Shown in pieces: positions 35,755 through 43,439 of a DNA stretch of 64,000 nucleotides. The notes beneath the pieces were generated by a model, which saw only the letters and a list, made by a program, of their open reading frames with translations, did no database searches and was not told the origin of the DNA. The DNA is from Lachnospiraceae bacterium (GTDB lineage: Bacteria; Bacillota; Clostridia; Lachnospirales; Lachnospiraceae). Position 1 is the stretch's first letter, and each line of letters starts with the position of its first letter. The stretch lies in NCBI GenBank assembly GCA_910574195.1, contig CAJTBF010000009.1:62001-126000 (forward strand), given 5' to 3'. The position numbers were made by a program, and so were the translations under genes.

Positions 35755-37182
35755 ATGGGAAAAAAAGCGATGCAGCAGAGGATGAAATCATGGGGATCTT
35801 TTTGTCTGATTTTGCTTCTGCTTCCTTATGTTGTGACAGTATTTGTCCATGGCGGGGAAGTTGGCAGAGAAGATAACAGCGGACAAGTCGTTGTAAAGGT
35901 AAGAAAAGGAGAGGGAAATACGGATTCAAAAATGAGAACGTATGGGGAGGATGGTACAACGGTGCGTGCGGTCAGCCGTTTTTTTCATTTTGGAAACAAT
36001 GTGGAAGAAGAAGTGGATACAGCGGAACAGATTGTCGAAATTCCGTGGGAGGAATATTTTATTGGAGTGATGGCGCAGGAAGTTCCCCCGGAGGGGGAAA
36101 GTGAATTTTTAAAGGCGCAGGCAGTTCTGATTCGGACAAAATTATATCAGGAACTGGACAGTCAGGGAGAAGCGGAAGAAAATACCGGCGAGACAGAAGC
36201 GTCCGAGGGGAACACGGGAGGAGCAGAAGCGTCCGAGGGGAACACGGGAGGAGCAGAAGCGTCCGAGGGGAACACGGGAGGAGCAGAGGCGTCCGAGGGA
36301 AACACAGGAGGAGCAGAAGCATCCGAGGGAAACACAGGAGGGGCAGAAGCGTCCGAGGGGAACACAGGAGGAACCGGAGCAGCATCAGAGGGTAACACCA
36401 AAGAGGCATCGAAGGAAAACAGTGGAGAGGCGGGGAGATCTGGAGAGCAGGCGGATACAGAGAAAAAAGAAAAGGAAGAGGTACGGGGAAAAACCGAACA
36501 GAAAAGCAAGATACTGGAGGAACGTTACCTGGATAAGGAGGAGGCTGAAAAAAAATTTGGCGCCGCAGATTATGAGAAATACTATCATCAATTACAAAAA
36601 GCGATGCAGGAGACAGAGAATCAGGTTCTCTTTTATCAGGATGCGTATGCATGGGTACCGTTTCATCAGTCCAGCAATGGTATGACAAGGAATGCAAAGG
36701 AGGTGTTGGGACAGGATAGTTATCCTTATCTGATTTCAAAAGAATGTCAAAGTGATAAAGAGGCAGAAGATGAGATGCAGATTTCGACGTTTGAATACAA
36801 AGAAGTACAGACGAAGTGTCAATCTTTCCTTGTGGCAGTGGCGGAAAAGGATGCGGAAAAAACTTATCAATTTTCCGATTTTGAAATCCTGGAATATGAT
36901 ACGGCGGGATATGTTTCCAGGCTTCGTATTGGGGAGACTGTCTGTACGGGAGATCAGTTTCGGGATGCCCTTTCCCTGGCGTCCAGTGCATTTTCGTTAA
37001 AAGATGCAGAAGGGAAGCTGCGGATTACAACAACAGGAAAGGGACATGGACTGGGGATGAGTCAGTGGACAGCACAGAAAATGGCAAAAGAGGGAAAATC
37101 TTATGAGGAGATTCTGCAGTATTTTTTTGAAGGAACAGTAATTATGGATGGGGGCGAGATCCAAAATCATTATGATCTGTAA
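35755..37182 (+). CDS. spoIID: Stage II sporulation protein D with repeat insert
   Basis: A 475-residue SpoIID-family protein, a lytic transglycosylase that trims septal peptidoglycan during engulfment. An N-terminal membrane anchor (SFCLILLLLPYVVTVFVH) precedes EIPWEEYFIGVMAQEVPPEGESEFLKAQAV, whose Glu is the catalytic site in this family. The end TGKGHGLGMSQWTAQKMAKEGKSYEEIL is diagnostic. Between residues 140 and 205 lies a low-complexity insert of about six (G)GAEASEGNTG units, absent from ordinary SpoIID of about 340 residues, followed by a Lys/Glu-rich stretch. ATG 35755 has GGAGGG upstream. spoIIQ follows, as often in Clostridia. Confidence 0.92.
   Translation: MGKKAMQQRMKSWGSFCLILLLLPYVVTVFVHGGEVGREDNSGQVVVKVRKGEGNTDSKMRTYGEDGTTVRAVSRFFHFGNNVEEEVDTAEQIVEIPWEEYFIGVMAQEVPPEGESEFLKAQAVLIRTKLYQELDSQGEAEENTGETEASEGNTGGAEASEGNTGGAEASEGNTGGAEASEGNTGGAEASEGNTGGAEASEGNTGGTGAASEGNTKEASKENSGEAGRSGEQADTEKKEKEEVRGKTEQKSKILEERYLDKEEAEKKFGAADYEKYYHQLQKAMQETENQVLFYQDAYAWVPFHQSSNGMTRNAKEVLGQDSYPYLISKECQSDKEAEDEMQISTFEYKEVQTKCQSFLVAVAEKDAEKTYQFSDFEILEYDTAGYVSRLRIGETVCTGDQFRDALSLASSAFSLKDAEGKLRITTTGKGHGLGMSQWTAQKMAKEGKSYEEILQYFFEGTVIMDGGEIQNHYDL
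36187..36370 (+). repeat. Six 30-bp tandem repeats inside spoIID
   Basis: Unit GGAGCAGAAGCGTCCGAGGG plus GAACACGG(A)G, with synonymous drift in later copies (A for G at wobble sites). Encodes a 10-residue Gly/Ala/Glu/Ser unit. Confidence 0.92.
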
Positions 37183-37264
37183 CCATAGGAATTGTACGGC
37201 AGCGGTATTTGATTTTGTTTAAATTGTCTATGGCAGTAGTTTCCTTATTTTTTTAGGAAAAGCG

Positions 37265-37294
37265 GAATAAGCAATCACATTTCTGGCAAAAATA
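37265..37294 (+). promoter_or_regulatory. Candidate sigma-F promoter of spoIIQ
   Basis: GAATA (37265-37269), 15 bases, GGCAAAAATA (37285-37294), which fits the -10 pattern GGnnAnAnTA. spoIIQ is a sigma-F gene in B. subtilis. Inference only. Confidence 0.42.
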
Positions 37295-37313
37295 GAAACC
37301 AGAGGTGATGAAT

Positions 37314-38078
37314 ATGAATAAGAATGAAAAGCTAGCATTCCTAAAGGGAAAGGGCGCATCGGCTGCCCTGGTTGTTTGCTTTATTGCTGTGATCGCGATG
37401 GTTGGTGCATTTACCTACAACAATTATCAGAAAAAAATGGAACAGCAGCTTGCAAAGGCCGAAGAGCAGACGAAAGAATTGACAAAAGAGAACAGTGAAG
37501 CGACAACGGCAGATGATATTGTCCTTCCAGAAACAAAGAGTAATACATCCGACGCAGAAGAAAAAGAGGATGAAGAAAAGAACGAAGAAGAAATATCTGA
37601 AGTGGAGGGTACAGATTCCGCAGCAGATGTATCTACTGCAGGAAACGCGGCAGAGGTGTGGTTCAGTGAAGAAAGCACTCTGGAATGGCCGGCCAGCGGG
37701 GCAGTGTTAATCAATTACAGTATGGATCAGACGGTATTCTTTTCTACGCTGGAGCAGTATAAATATAATCCGGCATTGATTATCGGTGGAGAAGTCGGAG
37801 AAGAAATCGCAGCTTCCGCAGCGGGAATTGTGACAAATGTAGAACAAAGTTCGCAGAATGGATTGACAGTCACAATGGATATGGGAAATGGGTACTATGC
37901 TGTTTACGGGCAGTTGAAAGAAGTACCGGTACAGATTGGAGATTATGTGGCGGCCGGAGAACTGGTCGGATACCTGAGTGAACCTACCAAGTATTTCTCC
38001 GTAGAAGGACCAAACCTGTATTTCCAGATCCTGAAAGACGGGGAACCAGTGAATCCGTTAAACTTTATGGAAGGGTAA
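37314..38078 (+). CDS. spoIIQ: SpoIIQ-like LytM/M23-fold sporulation protein
   Basis: A 254-residue protein with one N-terminal membrane helix (ASAALVVCFIAVIAMVGAFTY), a coiled and acidic linker (residues 40-105) and a C-terminal LytM fold. In sporulation SpoIIQ bridges forespore to SpoIIIAH in the mother cell. The M23 zinc ligands are not seen: the loop reads GNGYYAVYGQLKEV instead of the usual YxHL, and LYFQILKDGEPVNPLNFM in place of HxH-type LHFEI. It is therefore likely a structural, non-catalytic domain. ATG 37314 follows AGAGGTGATGAAT. Its position 131 bases after spoIID supports the name. Confidence 0.85.
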   Translation: MNKNEKLAFLKGKGASAALVVCFIAVIAMVGAFTYNNYQKKMEQQLAKAEEQTKELTKENSEATTADDIVLPETKSNTSDAEEKEDEEKNEEEISEVEGTDSAADVSTAGNAAEVWFSEESTLEWPASGAVLINYSMDQTVFFSTLEQYKYNPALIIGGEVGEEIAASAAGIVTNVEQSSQNGLTVTMDMGNGYYAVYGQLKEVPVQIGDYVAAGELVGYLSEPTKYFSVEGPNLYFQILKDGEPVNPLNFMEG

Positions 38079-38090
38079 CGGTGGGGTTAC

Positions 38091-38157
38091 CCCCTATCGG
38101 ACAACGTAGGTTATCCGCTCATGTGAAGCGCACCAGATATGGGATGCCCGGATGGGG
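38091..38157 (+). repeat. Dispersed repeat family A, copy 1
   Basis: Shares CTATCGGACA..CG..AG and the core TATGGGATGCCCGGATGGG with 44787-44850. The 458-base gap from 38079 to 38536 holds this copy, a terminator and another family A copy, with no gene supported. Confidence 0.65.
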
Positions 38158-38227
38158 ACAGGTTTACAGAAATTTTTTGTAGGACCTGCTTTTGTGGGAT
38201 ATTAGCAATATGTACAGCAATTATGAT

Positions 38228-38266
38228 AAAAACGGTATGCCTGGCAGACGGGTTATACCGTTTTTT
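38228..38266 (+). terminator. Rho-independent terminator
   Basis: AAAAACGGTAT (38228-38238) pairs with ATACCGTTTTTT (38255-38266) around 16 bases. The A-run on the left means it could work on both strands. Probably ends the spoIID-spoIIQ transcript. Confidence 0.75.
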
Positions 38267-38477
38267 GATGTCGTGGAATGCGGAAAAACTGTGGACGACC
38301 GTCTTTTCATATGCCGCAGTATGTGAAAAGATTTTTGTACACATCTGGTTTGCCTGTGTTATACTGTTTTCGTACTATGACAAATATAAGTTCTAAAATC
38401 CTTTGTCTGGATTGTTATACTAGAATATATTTCAGCAGGATCGCTCATCAGACAGCACACCGGTTGTCCGTTGCTAC

Positions 38478-38518
38478 GTCGAGAGCAGGCGCACAGGATA
38501 GGGGATGTCCGGAAAGGA
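38478..38518 (+). repeat. Dispersed repeat family A, diverged copy
   Basis: GAGAGCAGGCGCACAGGATA followed by GGGGATGTCCGGAAAGG resembles the 3' half of family A. It abuts the ribosome site of the GIY-YIG gene. Confidence 0.45.
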
Positions 38519-38536
38519 GATAAAGGGAAGAGTCAG

Positions 38537-38794
38537 ATGAATTATACATATATGGTAAAATGTCAGGACGGAAGTTTATACACCGGTTGGACCAATCATC
38601 TGGAAAAAAGGGTGCAGGATCATAACGCGGGAAAGGGTGCGAAATATACAAAATCCAGACGGCCGGTCACCCTGGTGTATTATGAGACATATCAGACAAA
38701 AGAAGAGGCAATGAAACGGGAATGTGCGATTAAGAAGATGAAAAGAAAAGAGAAATTGAAGCTGGTGCAACATTCCCAGGCAGTTGTAATTTAG
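38537..38794 (+). CDS. GIY-YIG nuclease superfamily protein (UPF0213)
   Basis: An 85-residue single-domain GIY-YIG protein like YazA/YhbQ. It has YTYMVKCQDGSLYTGWTNHLEKRVQDH, where GIY reads TYM and YIG reads YTG, with the catalytic Arg in RVQDHNAGKGAKYTKSRRPV and a Glu in KEEAMKRECAIKKM. The cellular role of this small family is unsettled; DNA-repair links have been proposed for the E. coli member. ATG 38537 follows AAAGGGAAGAG. Confidence 0.92.
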   Translation: MNYTYMVKCQDGSLYTGWTNHLEKRVQDHNAGKGAKYTKSRRPVTLVYYETYQTKEEAMKRECAIKKMKRKEKLKLVQHSQAVVI

Positions 38795-38903
38795 AAGAAA
38801 GCAGGTATAAATGTCAGAATCAATCTTTTCTAATCTTTTTATCAGAGCAATCATGGAAGGACTGGCCATTGCATTAAAACAAATGTTGGAATGTGAGAAA
38901 AAT

Positions 38904-38950
38904 CTTGGAGCCTCCGCCAGGAGATCCACTCTCCCGGAGGAGGTTCCAAG
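38904..38950. repeat. Long inverted repeat between convergent genes
   Basis: Arms of 20 bases (38904-38923 and 38931-38950) match at 17 positions with a 7-base loop. It lies between the GIY-YIG gene and the end of merR, without a T-run on either side. A small open frame of 66 codons (38811-39011) crosses it but reads like non-coding sequence. Confidence 0.75.
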
Positions 38951-38995
38951 TCAAAGGTGTGGTGTCACATCAAGGTGGATATTTAGTTGTCTTAT

Positions 38996-39844
38996 CTATT
39001 CTTTCCCATAAAAGGCTTCTATCGCCTGTGCGAAAAAATCCGAAGCCCCAGCTCCGTACTTTTCATCCGTCATCGGCTTGATTTTTTCATTGCGGTAATA
39101 TTGCGCCTGCGCCAGCATGAATCCCTTTTCCTCTTTTATCTGTGAAAATTGTTTCATGACAAAACCATATTCTCCGACAATCTCTTTTATTTCAAAAGAA
39201 TCCACGGCACAATTCCGTTTTGCAGCCAGCTTTTGTAAAATTGCTTCAATCCGTTTGTTATAGCTTTGTGCAACTTCTTTGCTGACGGGATTTTGGGCGG
39301 CAGATAAAAATTTGTCTTTCCCGCCATACCATTCAACCACTTTTGCATAGCTTTTCTGCATTTTTTCAGAAGACACGACGTTCATATAATGCTTTTTCCA
39401 TTGTTCAATGCTTCCGAATTCTTTTATTGCGATGTTTCTTATGTTCTCCGGCATATGCTCTGTCATAGTCTGGAACATTTCCTCAATCTCTGTTTTACTG
39501 AAAACTGCAAAATCCATTTTGTTTTCTCCTTTCAGGATGTCATCAATGCTGGCAATCAGGCGTTCCATACGCTCTTTTTTTGCGGTCAGCATTTTCCGCT
39601 GCATTTGTAAAATCTGGTTCCTGTCAAGAGCCGGGGTTGCCATAATCGCTTTGATTTCCTTCAAAGGAATATCAAACTCACGGAAAAACAATACTTGTTG
39701 TAATGTTTCCAGTGCTTTATCGTCATAAAGCCGGTATCCCGCTTCACTTTTTCCGGTCGGCTTTAACAGCCCGATTTCATCATAATAGTGGAGCGTGCGT
39801 ACGCTGATACCTGTTAAATTTGATACTTCTTTTACTGTCCTCAT
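38996..39844 (-). CDS. MerR-family regulator with TipAS domain
   Basis: A 282-residue regulator. The MerR helix-turn-helix starts at once (MRTVKEVSNLTGISVRTLHYYDEIGLLKP), followed by a dimerisation coiled coil (residues 75-105) and a C-terminal TipAS antibiotic-recognition domain (EMFQTMTEHMPENIRNIAIKEFGSIEQWKK, GAGASDFFAQAIEAFYG). Such proteins bind thiopeptides or other hydrophobic drugs and turn on their own or an efflux promoter. It is the only gene on this strand here and stands alone. The promoter at 39875-39905 has the stretched spacer of MerR targets. Confidence 0.92.
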   Translation of the reverse strand: MRTVKEVSNLTGISVRTLHYYDEIGLLKPTGKSEAGYRLYDDKALETLQQVLFFREFDIPLKEIKAIMATPALDRNQILQMQRKMLTAKKERMERLIASIDDILKGENKMDFAVFSKTEIEEMFQTMTEHMPENIRNIAIKEFGSIEQWKKHYMNVVSSEKMQKSYAKVVEWYGGKDKFLSAAQNPVSKEVAQSYNKRIEAILQKLAAKRNCAVDSFEIKEIVGEYGFVMKQFSQIKEEKGFMLAQAQYYRNEKIKPMTDEKYGAGASDFFAQAIEAFYGKE

Positions 39845-39874
39845 AGTGATCGGCCTCCTGTTCTTGATATATCC

Positions 39875-39905
39875 ACTTTACCCCATCACGTTCCGTGAGA
39901 GTCAA
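39875..39905 (-). promoter_or_regulatory. MerR-type promoter and operator
   Basis: Reading on the minus strand: TTGACT (39905-39900), a 19-base spacer, TAAAGT (39880-39875). The spacer holds the dyad TCACG-GAA-CGTGA. A 19-base spacer with a central dyad is the hallmark of MerR-activated promoters, so autoregulation is likely. Confidence 0.8.
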
Positions 39906-40174
39906 CAGGTAATTTCAAATATTTTTGAGTATATCATATTTCGGGAATGGCGAGAAGAATTTCAGACAGAGTGGTATCTCTTTTTCTATATCCATATTAA
40001 AATGAAAGGAAGTGATATGAGCAATCATATATATCAAAAACCCATAAGAATATGGGGATTGTAACTATTTAACTGTGACACAAATGCTGATGACACTTTT
40101 AATGATATGTTTCCACTTTTATTATTTTTCATGCCACAATCATGACACATGAGGGTGTAAAAAAGGGGTAAACG
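39906..40174. other. Gap without supported gene
   Basis: AT-rich sequence between the merR promoter and the rubrerythrin terminator. A 14-codon frame at 40017 with an AAAGGAAG site and a CCCATA/TATGGG hairpin is visible but has nothing downstream on its strand. No function assigned. Confidence 0.5.
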
Positions 40175-40216
40175 ACCAAAAAAGAGAAATGAGTGTTTGC
40201 CCACCCATTCCTCTTA
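40175..40216 (-). terminator. Terminator of the rubrerythrin gene
   Basis: On the minus strand AAGAGGAATGGGT (40215-40203) pairs with ACTCATTTCTCTT (40194-40182) allowing two G-U pairs, then a T-run. Confidence 0.8.
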
Positions 40217-40244
40217 AAAAGCCTTATTTTACGCGGTTTATATC

Positions 40245-40787
40245 TTAGCCGAAGTATCTCTTCAACAGCCCCTCAAACGCTTTTCCATGTCTTGCCTCAT
40301 CTCTAGCCATCTCATGAACTGTATCATGGATCGCATCCAGGTTCGCAGCCTTTGCACGCTTTGCAAGATCAAATTTTCCAGCCGTAGCGCCGTTTTCCGC
40401 GTCTACTCTCATCTCCAGATTCTTCTTGGTGCTGTCGGTAACAACCTCACCCAACAATTCTGCAAACTTTGCAGCATGTTCTGCTTCTTCATAAGCAGCT
40501 TTTTCCCAGTACAGACCGATTTCCGGATAACCTTCTCTGTGTGCAACTCTTGCCATTGCAAGGTACATACCAACCTCAGAACATTCTCCTTCGAAGTTTG
40601 CTCTTAAATCAGCAACGATATCTTCGCTCACACCCTTTGCAACGCCTACTACGTGCTCAGCAGCCCATTCTCTTTCACCGGACTGTTCGGTAAACTTGTC
40701 AGGACCTACGCCACAAACCGGACATTTCTCCGGTGCAGCATCTCCTTCATGAACGTAACCACATACAGAACATACAAATTTTTTCAT
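40245..40787 (-). CDS. rbr: Reverse rubrerythrin
   Basis: A 180-residue non-haem iron protein that reduces hydrogen peroxide in anaerobes. The rubredoxin-like FeS4 site is at the N-terminus ([25 protein letters not shown], two CxxC pairs) and the ferritin-like diiron domain follows ([55 protein letters not shown]). Classical rubrerythrin has the opposite order, so this is the reverse type known from C. acetobutylicum. ATG 40787 is chosen with AAGGAGA eight bases away; GTG 40793 is too close. perR lies upstream on the same strand, fitting peroxide control. Confidence 0.95.
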   Translation of the reverse strand: MKKFVCSVCGYVHEGDAAPEKCPVCGVGPDKFTEQSGEREWAAEHVVGVAKGVSEDIVADLRANFEGECSEVGMYLAMARVAHREGYPEIGLYWEKAAYEEAEHAAKFAELLGEVVTDSTKKNLEMRVDAENGATAGKFDLAKRAKAANLDAIHDTVHEMARDEARHGKAFEGLLKRYFG

Positions 40788-40939
40788 CTTCACATTCTCC
40801 TTTTTATCATAATTTTTTGCCTTTTCGGCGTTTTGCAGTTTTGATTCTGCAATGCACGGCTTTTGCCGTGCAGAAGGGGGTAGCTTTTGTTACCGGGGAC
40901 AGCCTCTTTCTTTTGAAGAAAAGAATCGGAATTGCCCGG

Positions 40940-41338
40940 TCAGGAGCATGTCCCTTTACAGTCGCTACATTTTCCATAAAAAATGGTGTTGCTGGATTCA
41001 ATCTGGCCGTCAAAGGTTTCTGCGGCCGCCTGATTGAGTCTGGAAATCTCTTCCATGCTTAGATCCAGATCCAGAATCCGTCTGCAGCAAGTGCAGAAAA
41101 AGTGATTGTGCGGCTGAACAAAACCATCAAATCTGTCGACACTGTCCGGAGAAGAAATCTTAGCAATCTCTCCCAGGTCGGCCAGCAGCTTTAAGTTCCG
41201 ATATACGGTGCCCAGGCTGATATTGGGAAATTCTTCCTTTACATGGGAATAAACCGTATCTGCGGAAGGATGTTCCCGGGTAGTCAACAGATAATTCTTG
41301 ATGGATTCTCTTTGCCGGCTGTACTTTAACGCTGCCAA
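40940..41338 (-). CDS. perR: Fur-family repressor, PerR-like
   Basis: A 132-residue metalloregulator. The winged helix covers residues 1-80 (RQRESIKNYLLTTREHPSADTVYSHV, ISLGTVYRNLKLLADLGEI). The regulatory metal site His/Asp residues lie in DRFDGFVQPHNHFFC, and two CxxC pairs bind structural zinc (CTCC and CSDCKGTC). The HNHFFC pattern and the neighbour rubrerythrin favour PerR over Fur or Zur. A dyad at its own transcription start suggests autorepression. Confidence 0.88.
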   Translation of the reverse strand: MAALKYSRQRESIKNYLLTTREHPSADTVYSHVKEEFPNISLGTVYRNLKLLADLGEIAKISSPDSVDRFDGFVQPHNHFFCTCCRRILDLDLSMEEISRLNQAAAETFDGQIESSNTIFYGKCSDCKGTCS

Positions 41339-41363
41339 AAGAATCCTCCTTTCAAAAATAATA

Positions 41364-41380
41364 ATAGTAACAATTACTAT
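41364..41380. promoter_or_regulatory. Fur/PerR-type operator
   Basis: ATAGTAA-CAA-TTACTAT is a perfect inverted repeat placed at the predicted start of the perR transcript. It resembles, without matching exactly, the AT-rich Per box. Confidence 0.7.
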
Positions 41381-41386
41381 GATTAG

Positions 41387-41415
41387 AATATACCTTATTT
41401 CTTTGAGCTTGTCAA
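41387..41415 (-). promoter_or_regulatory. Sigma-A promoter of perR
   Basis: Minus strand TTGACA (41415-41410), 17 bases, TATATT (41392-41387). It probably also reads into rubrerythrin, as no terminator is obvious between. Confidence 0.82.
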
Positions 41416-41617
41416 GAGAATTTTAAAAAATAATAATCATAAATTAGGAAATTACAGCTTTTCTGTACAGGCGCAGGGGAGAGAAAACAATTACAAGAAA
41501 AAATAACCTGGAATAGAATATCCAAAATGTTACAAAATAATGAATGAAATAGAAAAAAATATTTTGAAAAGTGTTACAATCTGTCAGATTATGAGGATGA
41601 AAAGTCCATAAAATATG

Positions 41618-41646
41618 TTGACATAAGTGTGTTACATTGCTATAAT
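41618..41646 (+). promoter_or_regulatory. Consensus sigma-A promoter of the NlpC/P60 gene
   Basis: TTGACA (41618-41623), 17 bases, TATAAT (41641-41646): a full consensus match. The leader is about 77 bases and ends in AAGGAGG. Confidence 0.92.
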
Positions 41647-41729
41647 AGCATCGTAATAAATTTAACATTTGTGTAACATTTAGAACTTCCTACAAAAGAT
41701 GAAGACAGAAAGTCGTAAGGAGGTTTTAT

Positions 41730-42857
41730 ATGAAAGTAACACATGTGAGGCAAAAAGTGATTCTTTCTGCGCTGGCAGGAGCAATCATGATTCCGGGGAA
41801 TGTAATTACGGTAAAAGCGGCGAATGAAAAGACGGAGAATACATCACCGCTGCCAATTGCAGGAATTGAGTCTGTAGTAACAGAGTGCCTCGAAACAAAT
41901 GTAAAAGACAATATTGATTTGTATTTAGTACCAACAAACGAGGGTGAGTATTTGAATCGGGCATTTTCTAATATAAGTGATTTTACTTATATTAGAAGTG
42001 CCCCGGATGAGACAAGTGAGTGGGCAGGCAAACTTTACAGTAATTCCACGGTGACGGTCCTGGAATATGACGGAGAATGGACAAAGATCCGTTCCGGAAA
42101 TGTAGAGGGGTATGTTCCTGCCGACGTCTTATACACAGGAGAGGAAGCGGAGGCACGAGCCAAGGATTACGAGACGGAGGAAGCAACGGTTCTGGCGGAT
42201 GTTCTCAATGTACGGAGCGGACAGGGGACAGAAAATGAGATTCTGACGCAGGTAACATGGAACCAGCAGTACCAGGTTACCGGAGATCCGGTAAATAACT
42301 GGTATCCGGTAAAGGTAGGAGAGATTGACGGCTGGGTATGTGGAGAATATGTAGATGTCGAGACTACATTTTCTTATGCGGAATCAAAGACGGAGGAAGA
42401 ACAACGTCTCGCAGAAGAGGCGGAAAGAGCGGCCAGAGAAGCACAGTTGGCACAGCAGAAACAGAACACAGTAGAAGAGGAAGTACAGGAGACGGCCGTT
42501 GTACAGCCACAGGGAAGCAGCGGACAGGCAGTGATTGATTTTGCCTGCCAGTTTATAGGAAATCCCTATGTATGGGGCGGCACAAGCCTGACAAACGGAG
42601 CGGATTGTTCCGGATTTGTACAAGCCGTTTATGCGAATTTTGGAATTTCCCTGCCGCGTACGACATGGGATATGGAAAGTGTAGGATATCCGGTAAGTTA
42701 TGAAGAAGCGCTTCCGGGAGATATCGTTTTATATTATGGACATGTCGGTCTGTATATGGGAGACGGAACGATTGTAAATGCCATGAATGAAGCAGATGGA
42801 ATCGGTATTTGCAGCGCAACCTATGCTCCGATCGTGACAATCCGTCGGGTATTATAA
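41730..42857 (+). CDS. Secreted NlpC/P60 cell-wall endopeptidase with SH3 domains
   Basis: A 375-residue exported peptidoglycan hydrolase. A signal peptide ends near VITVKAA (residue 31). Two bacterial SH3 domains follow (TYIRSAPDETSEWAGKLYSNSTVTVLE and LADVLNVRSGQGTENEILTQV), then a Glu/Ala/Gln-rich coiled linker (residues 215-255), then the catalytic NlpC/P60 domain with Cys293 in GADCSGFVQAVY and His338 in YGHVGLYMGDG. It would cut D-Glu-diaminopimelate bonds in wall peptides. The full-consensus promoter implies high expression. Confidence 0.94.
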   Translation: MKVTHVRQKVILSALAGAIMIPGNVITVKAANEKTENTSPLPIAGIESVVTECLETNVKDNIDLYLVPTNEGEYLNRAFSNISDFTYIRSAPDETSEWAGKLYSNSTVTVLEYDGEWTKIRSGNVEGYVPADVLYTGEEAEARAKDYETEEATVLADVLNVRSGQGTENEILTQVTWNQQYQVTGDPVNNWYPVKVGEIDGWVCGEYVDVETTFSYAESKTEEEQRLAEEAERAAREAQLAQQKQNTVEEEVQETAVVQPQGSSGQAVIDFACQFIGNPYVWGGTSLTNGADCSGFVQAVYANFGISLPRTTWDMESVGYPVSYEEALPGDIVLYYGHVGLYMGDGTIVNAMNEADGIGICSATYAPIVTIRRVL

Positions 42858-42874
42858 AAATGAAAAAGAAGCAA

Positions 42875-42912
42875 AAGGGGAATGGAGTATTCGTACACCG
42901 TTCCTTTTTTGA
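42875..42912 (+). terminator. Terminator of the NlpC/P60 gene
   Basis: GGGGAATGG pairs with CCGTTCC (one G-U) around about 12 bases, then TTTTTT. Confidence 0.75.
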
Positions 42913-43119
42913 ATGCAGTGGAGGATGCCCGAAAAGAACATGAAATGTAAGATGCGAATATTTCTGACTATTTAACTAGATATATATAAATATCTGATAA
43001 ATTTTTCTGTAATTACTTGAAGGAAATAAATGGAAAATGAAGGGAAACAAAAATTAGAATATGCAAAATGCACAAAAATGTAAAAAGTTGTCGAATGCAA
43101 ATAAAAGAAAGTTTTCAAC

Positions 43120-43216
43120 TTATCCACATATAAAACATCAAAAAACGTGGAAAAAAGTAGATTTTTAAAAAGTTTTTCACATTATCCACATAAAAAGTCC
43201 GTATTTATGTGGATTA
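43120..43216. other. Cluster of three DnaA boxes in AT-rich DNA
   Basis: TTATCCACA at 43120-43128 and 43182-43190 are perfect DnaA boxes; TGTGGATTA at 43208-43216 is an inverted box with one mismatch. The surrounding 582-base gap (42858-43439) is very AT-rich and has no gene. No dnaA, dnaN or rpmH lies in the window, so this need not be oriC. Confidence 0.6.
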
Positions 43217-43375
43217 CTAAGGCAAAAAAAAGAACGGGCGTTTTGGTGAGTTATGATGAAAATTAGAATTTGTCGAAAAAAAGCGAGAAATAGGTTGACT
43301 TTTGAGTAGTCTAAAAAGTGCATTAAACAGGAAGACAATTCAGACAATTCGAGGGCGTAAAAATGAATATCACAG

Positions 43376-43404
43376 TTGATAAATTGAAGTACCCGGGGTA
43401 TAAT
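43376..43404 (+). promoter_or_regulatory. Sigma-A promoter of the DUF1858 gene
   Basis: TTGATA (43376-43381), 17 bases, TATAAT (43399-43404), 36 bases before the start codon. Confidence 0.8.
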
Positions 43405-43439
43405 AAAAATCACGAAATGATAGAAGGAGGAGAAGAGAA

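Noticed and set aside
36187-36370. CRISPR array
   Set aside because: 30-bp direct repeats have no spacers and lie in frame within spoIID; the same holds for 52544-52753.
36059-36991. Long open frames on the minus strand across spoIID
   Set aside because: They are created by the repeat (period 30, no stops in several frames) and read as Pro/Ser/Leu-rich shadows; spoIID on the plus strand is clearly the gene.
38811-39011. 66-codon frame after the GIY-YIG gene
   Set aside because: Crosses the long inverted repeat, loses protein-like character after residue 30 and has no recognised family.
40017-40061. 14-codon leader-like peptide with ribosome site
   Set aside because: No gene or attenuator follows on the same strand, so it is probably chance.
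43042-43240. Chromosomal origin oriC
   Set aside because: DnaA boxes are present but too few, and no dnaA, dnaN, recF or rpmH is near; kept only as a DnaA-box cluster.
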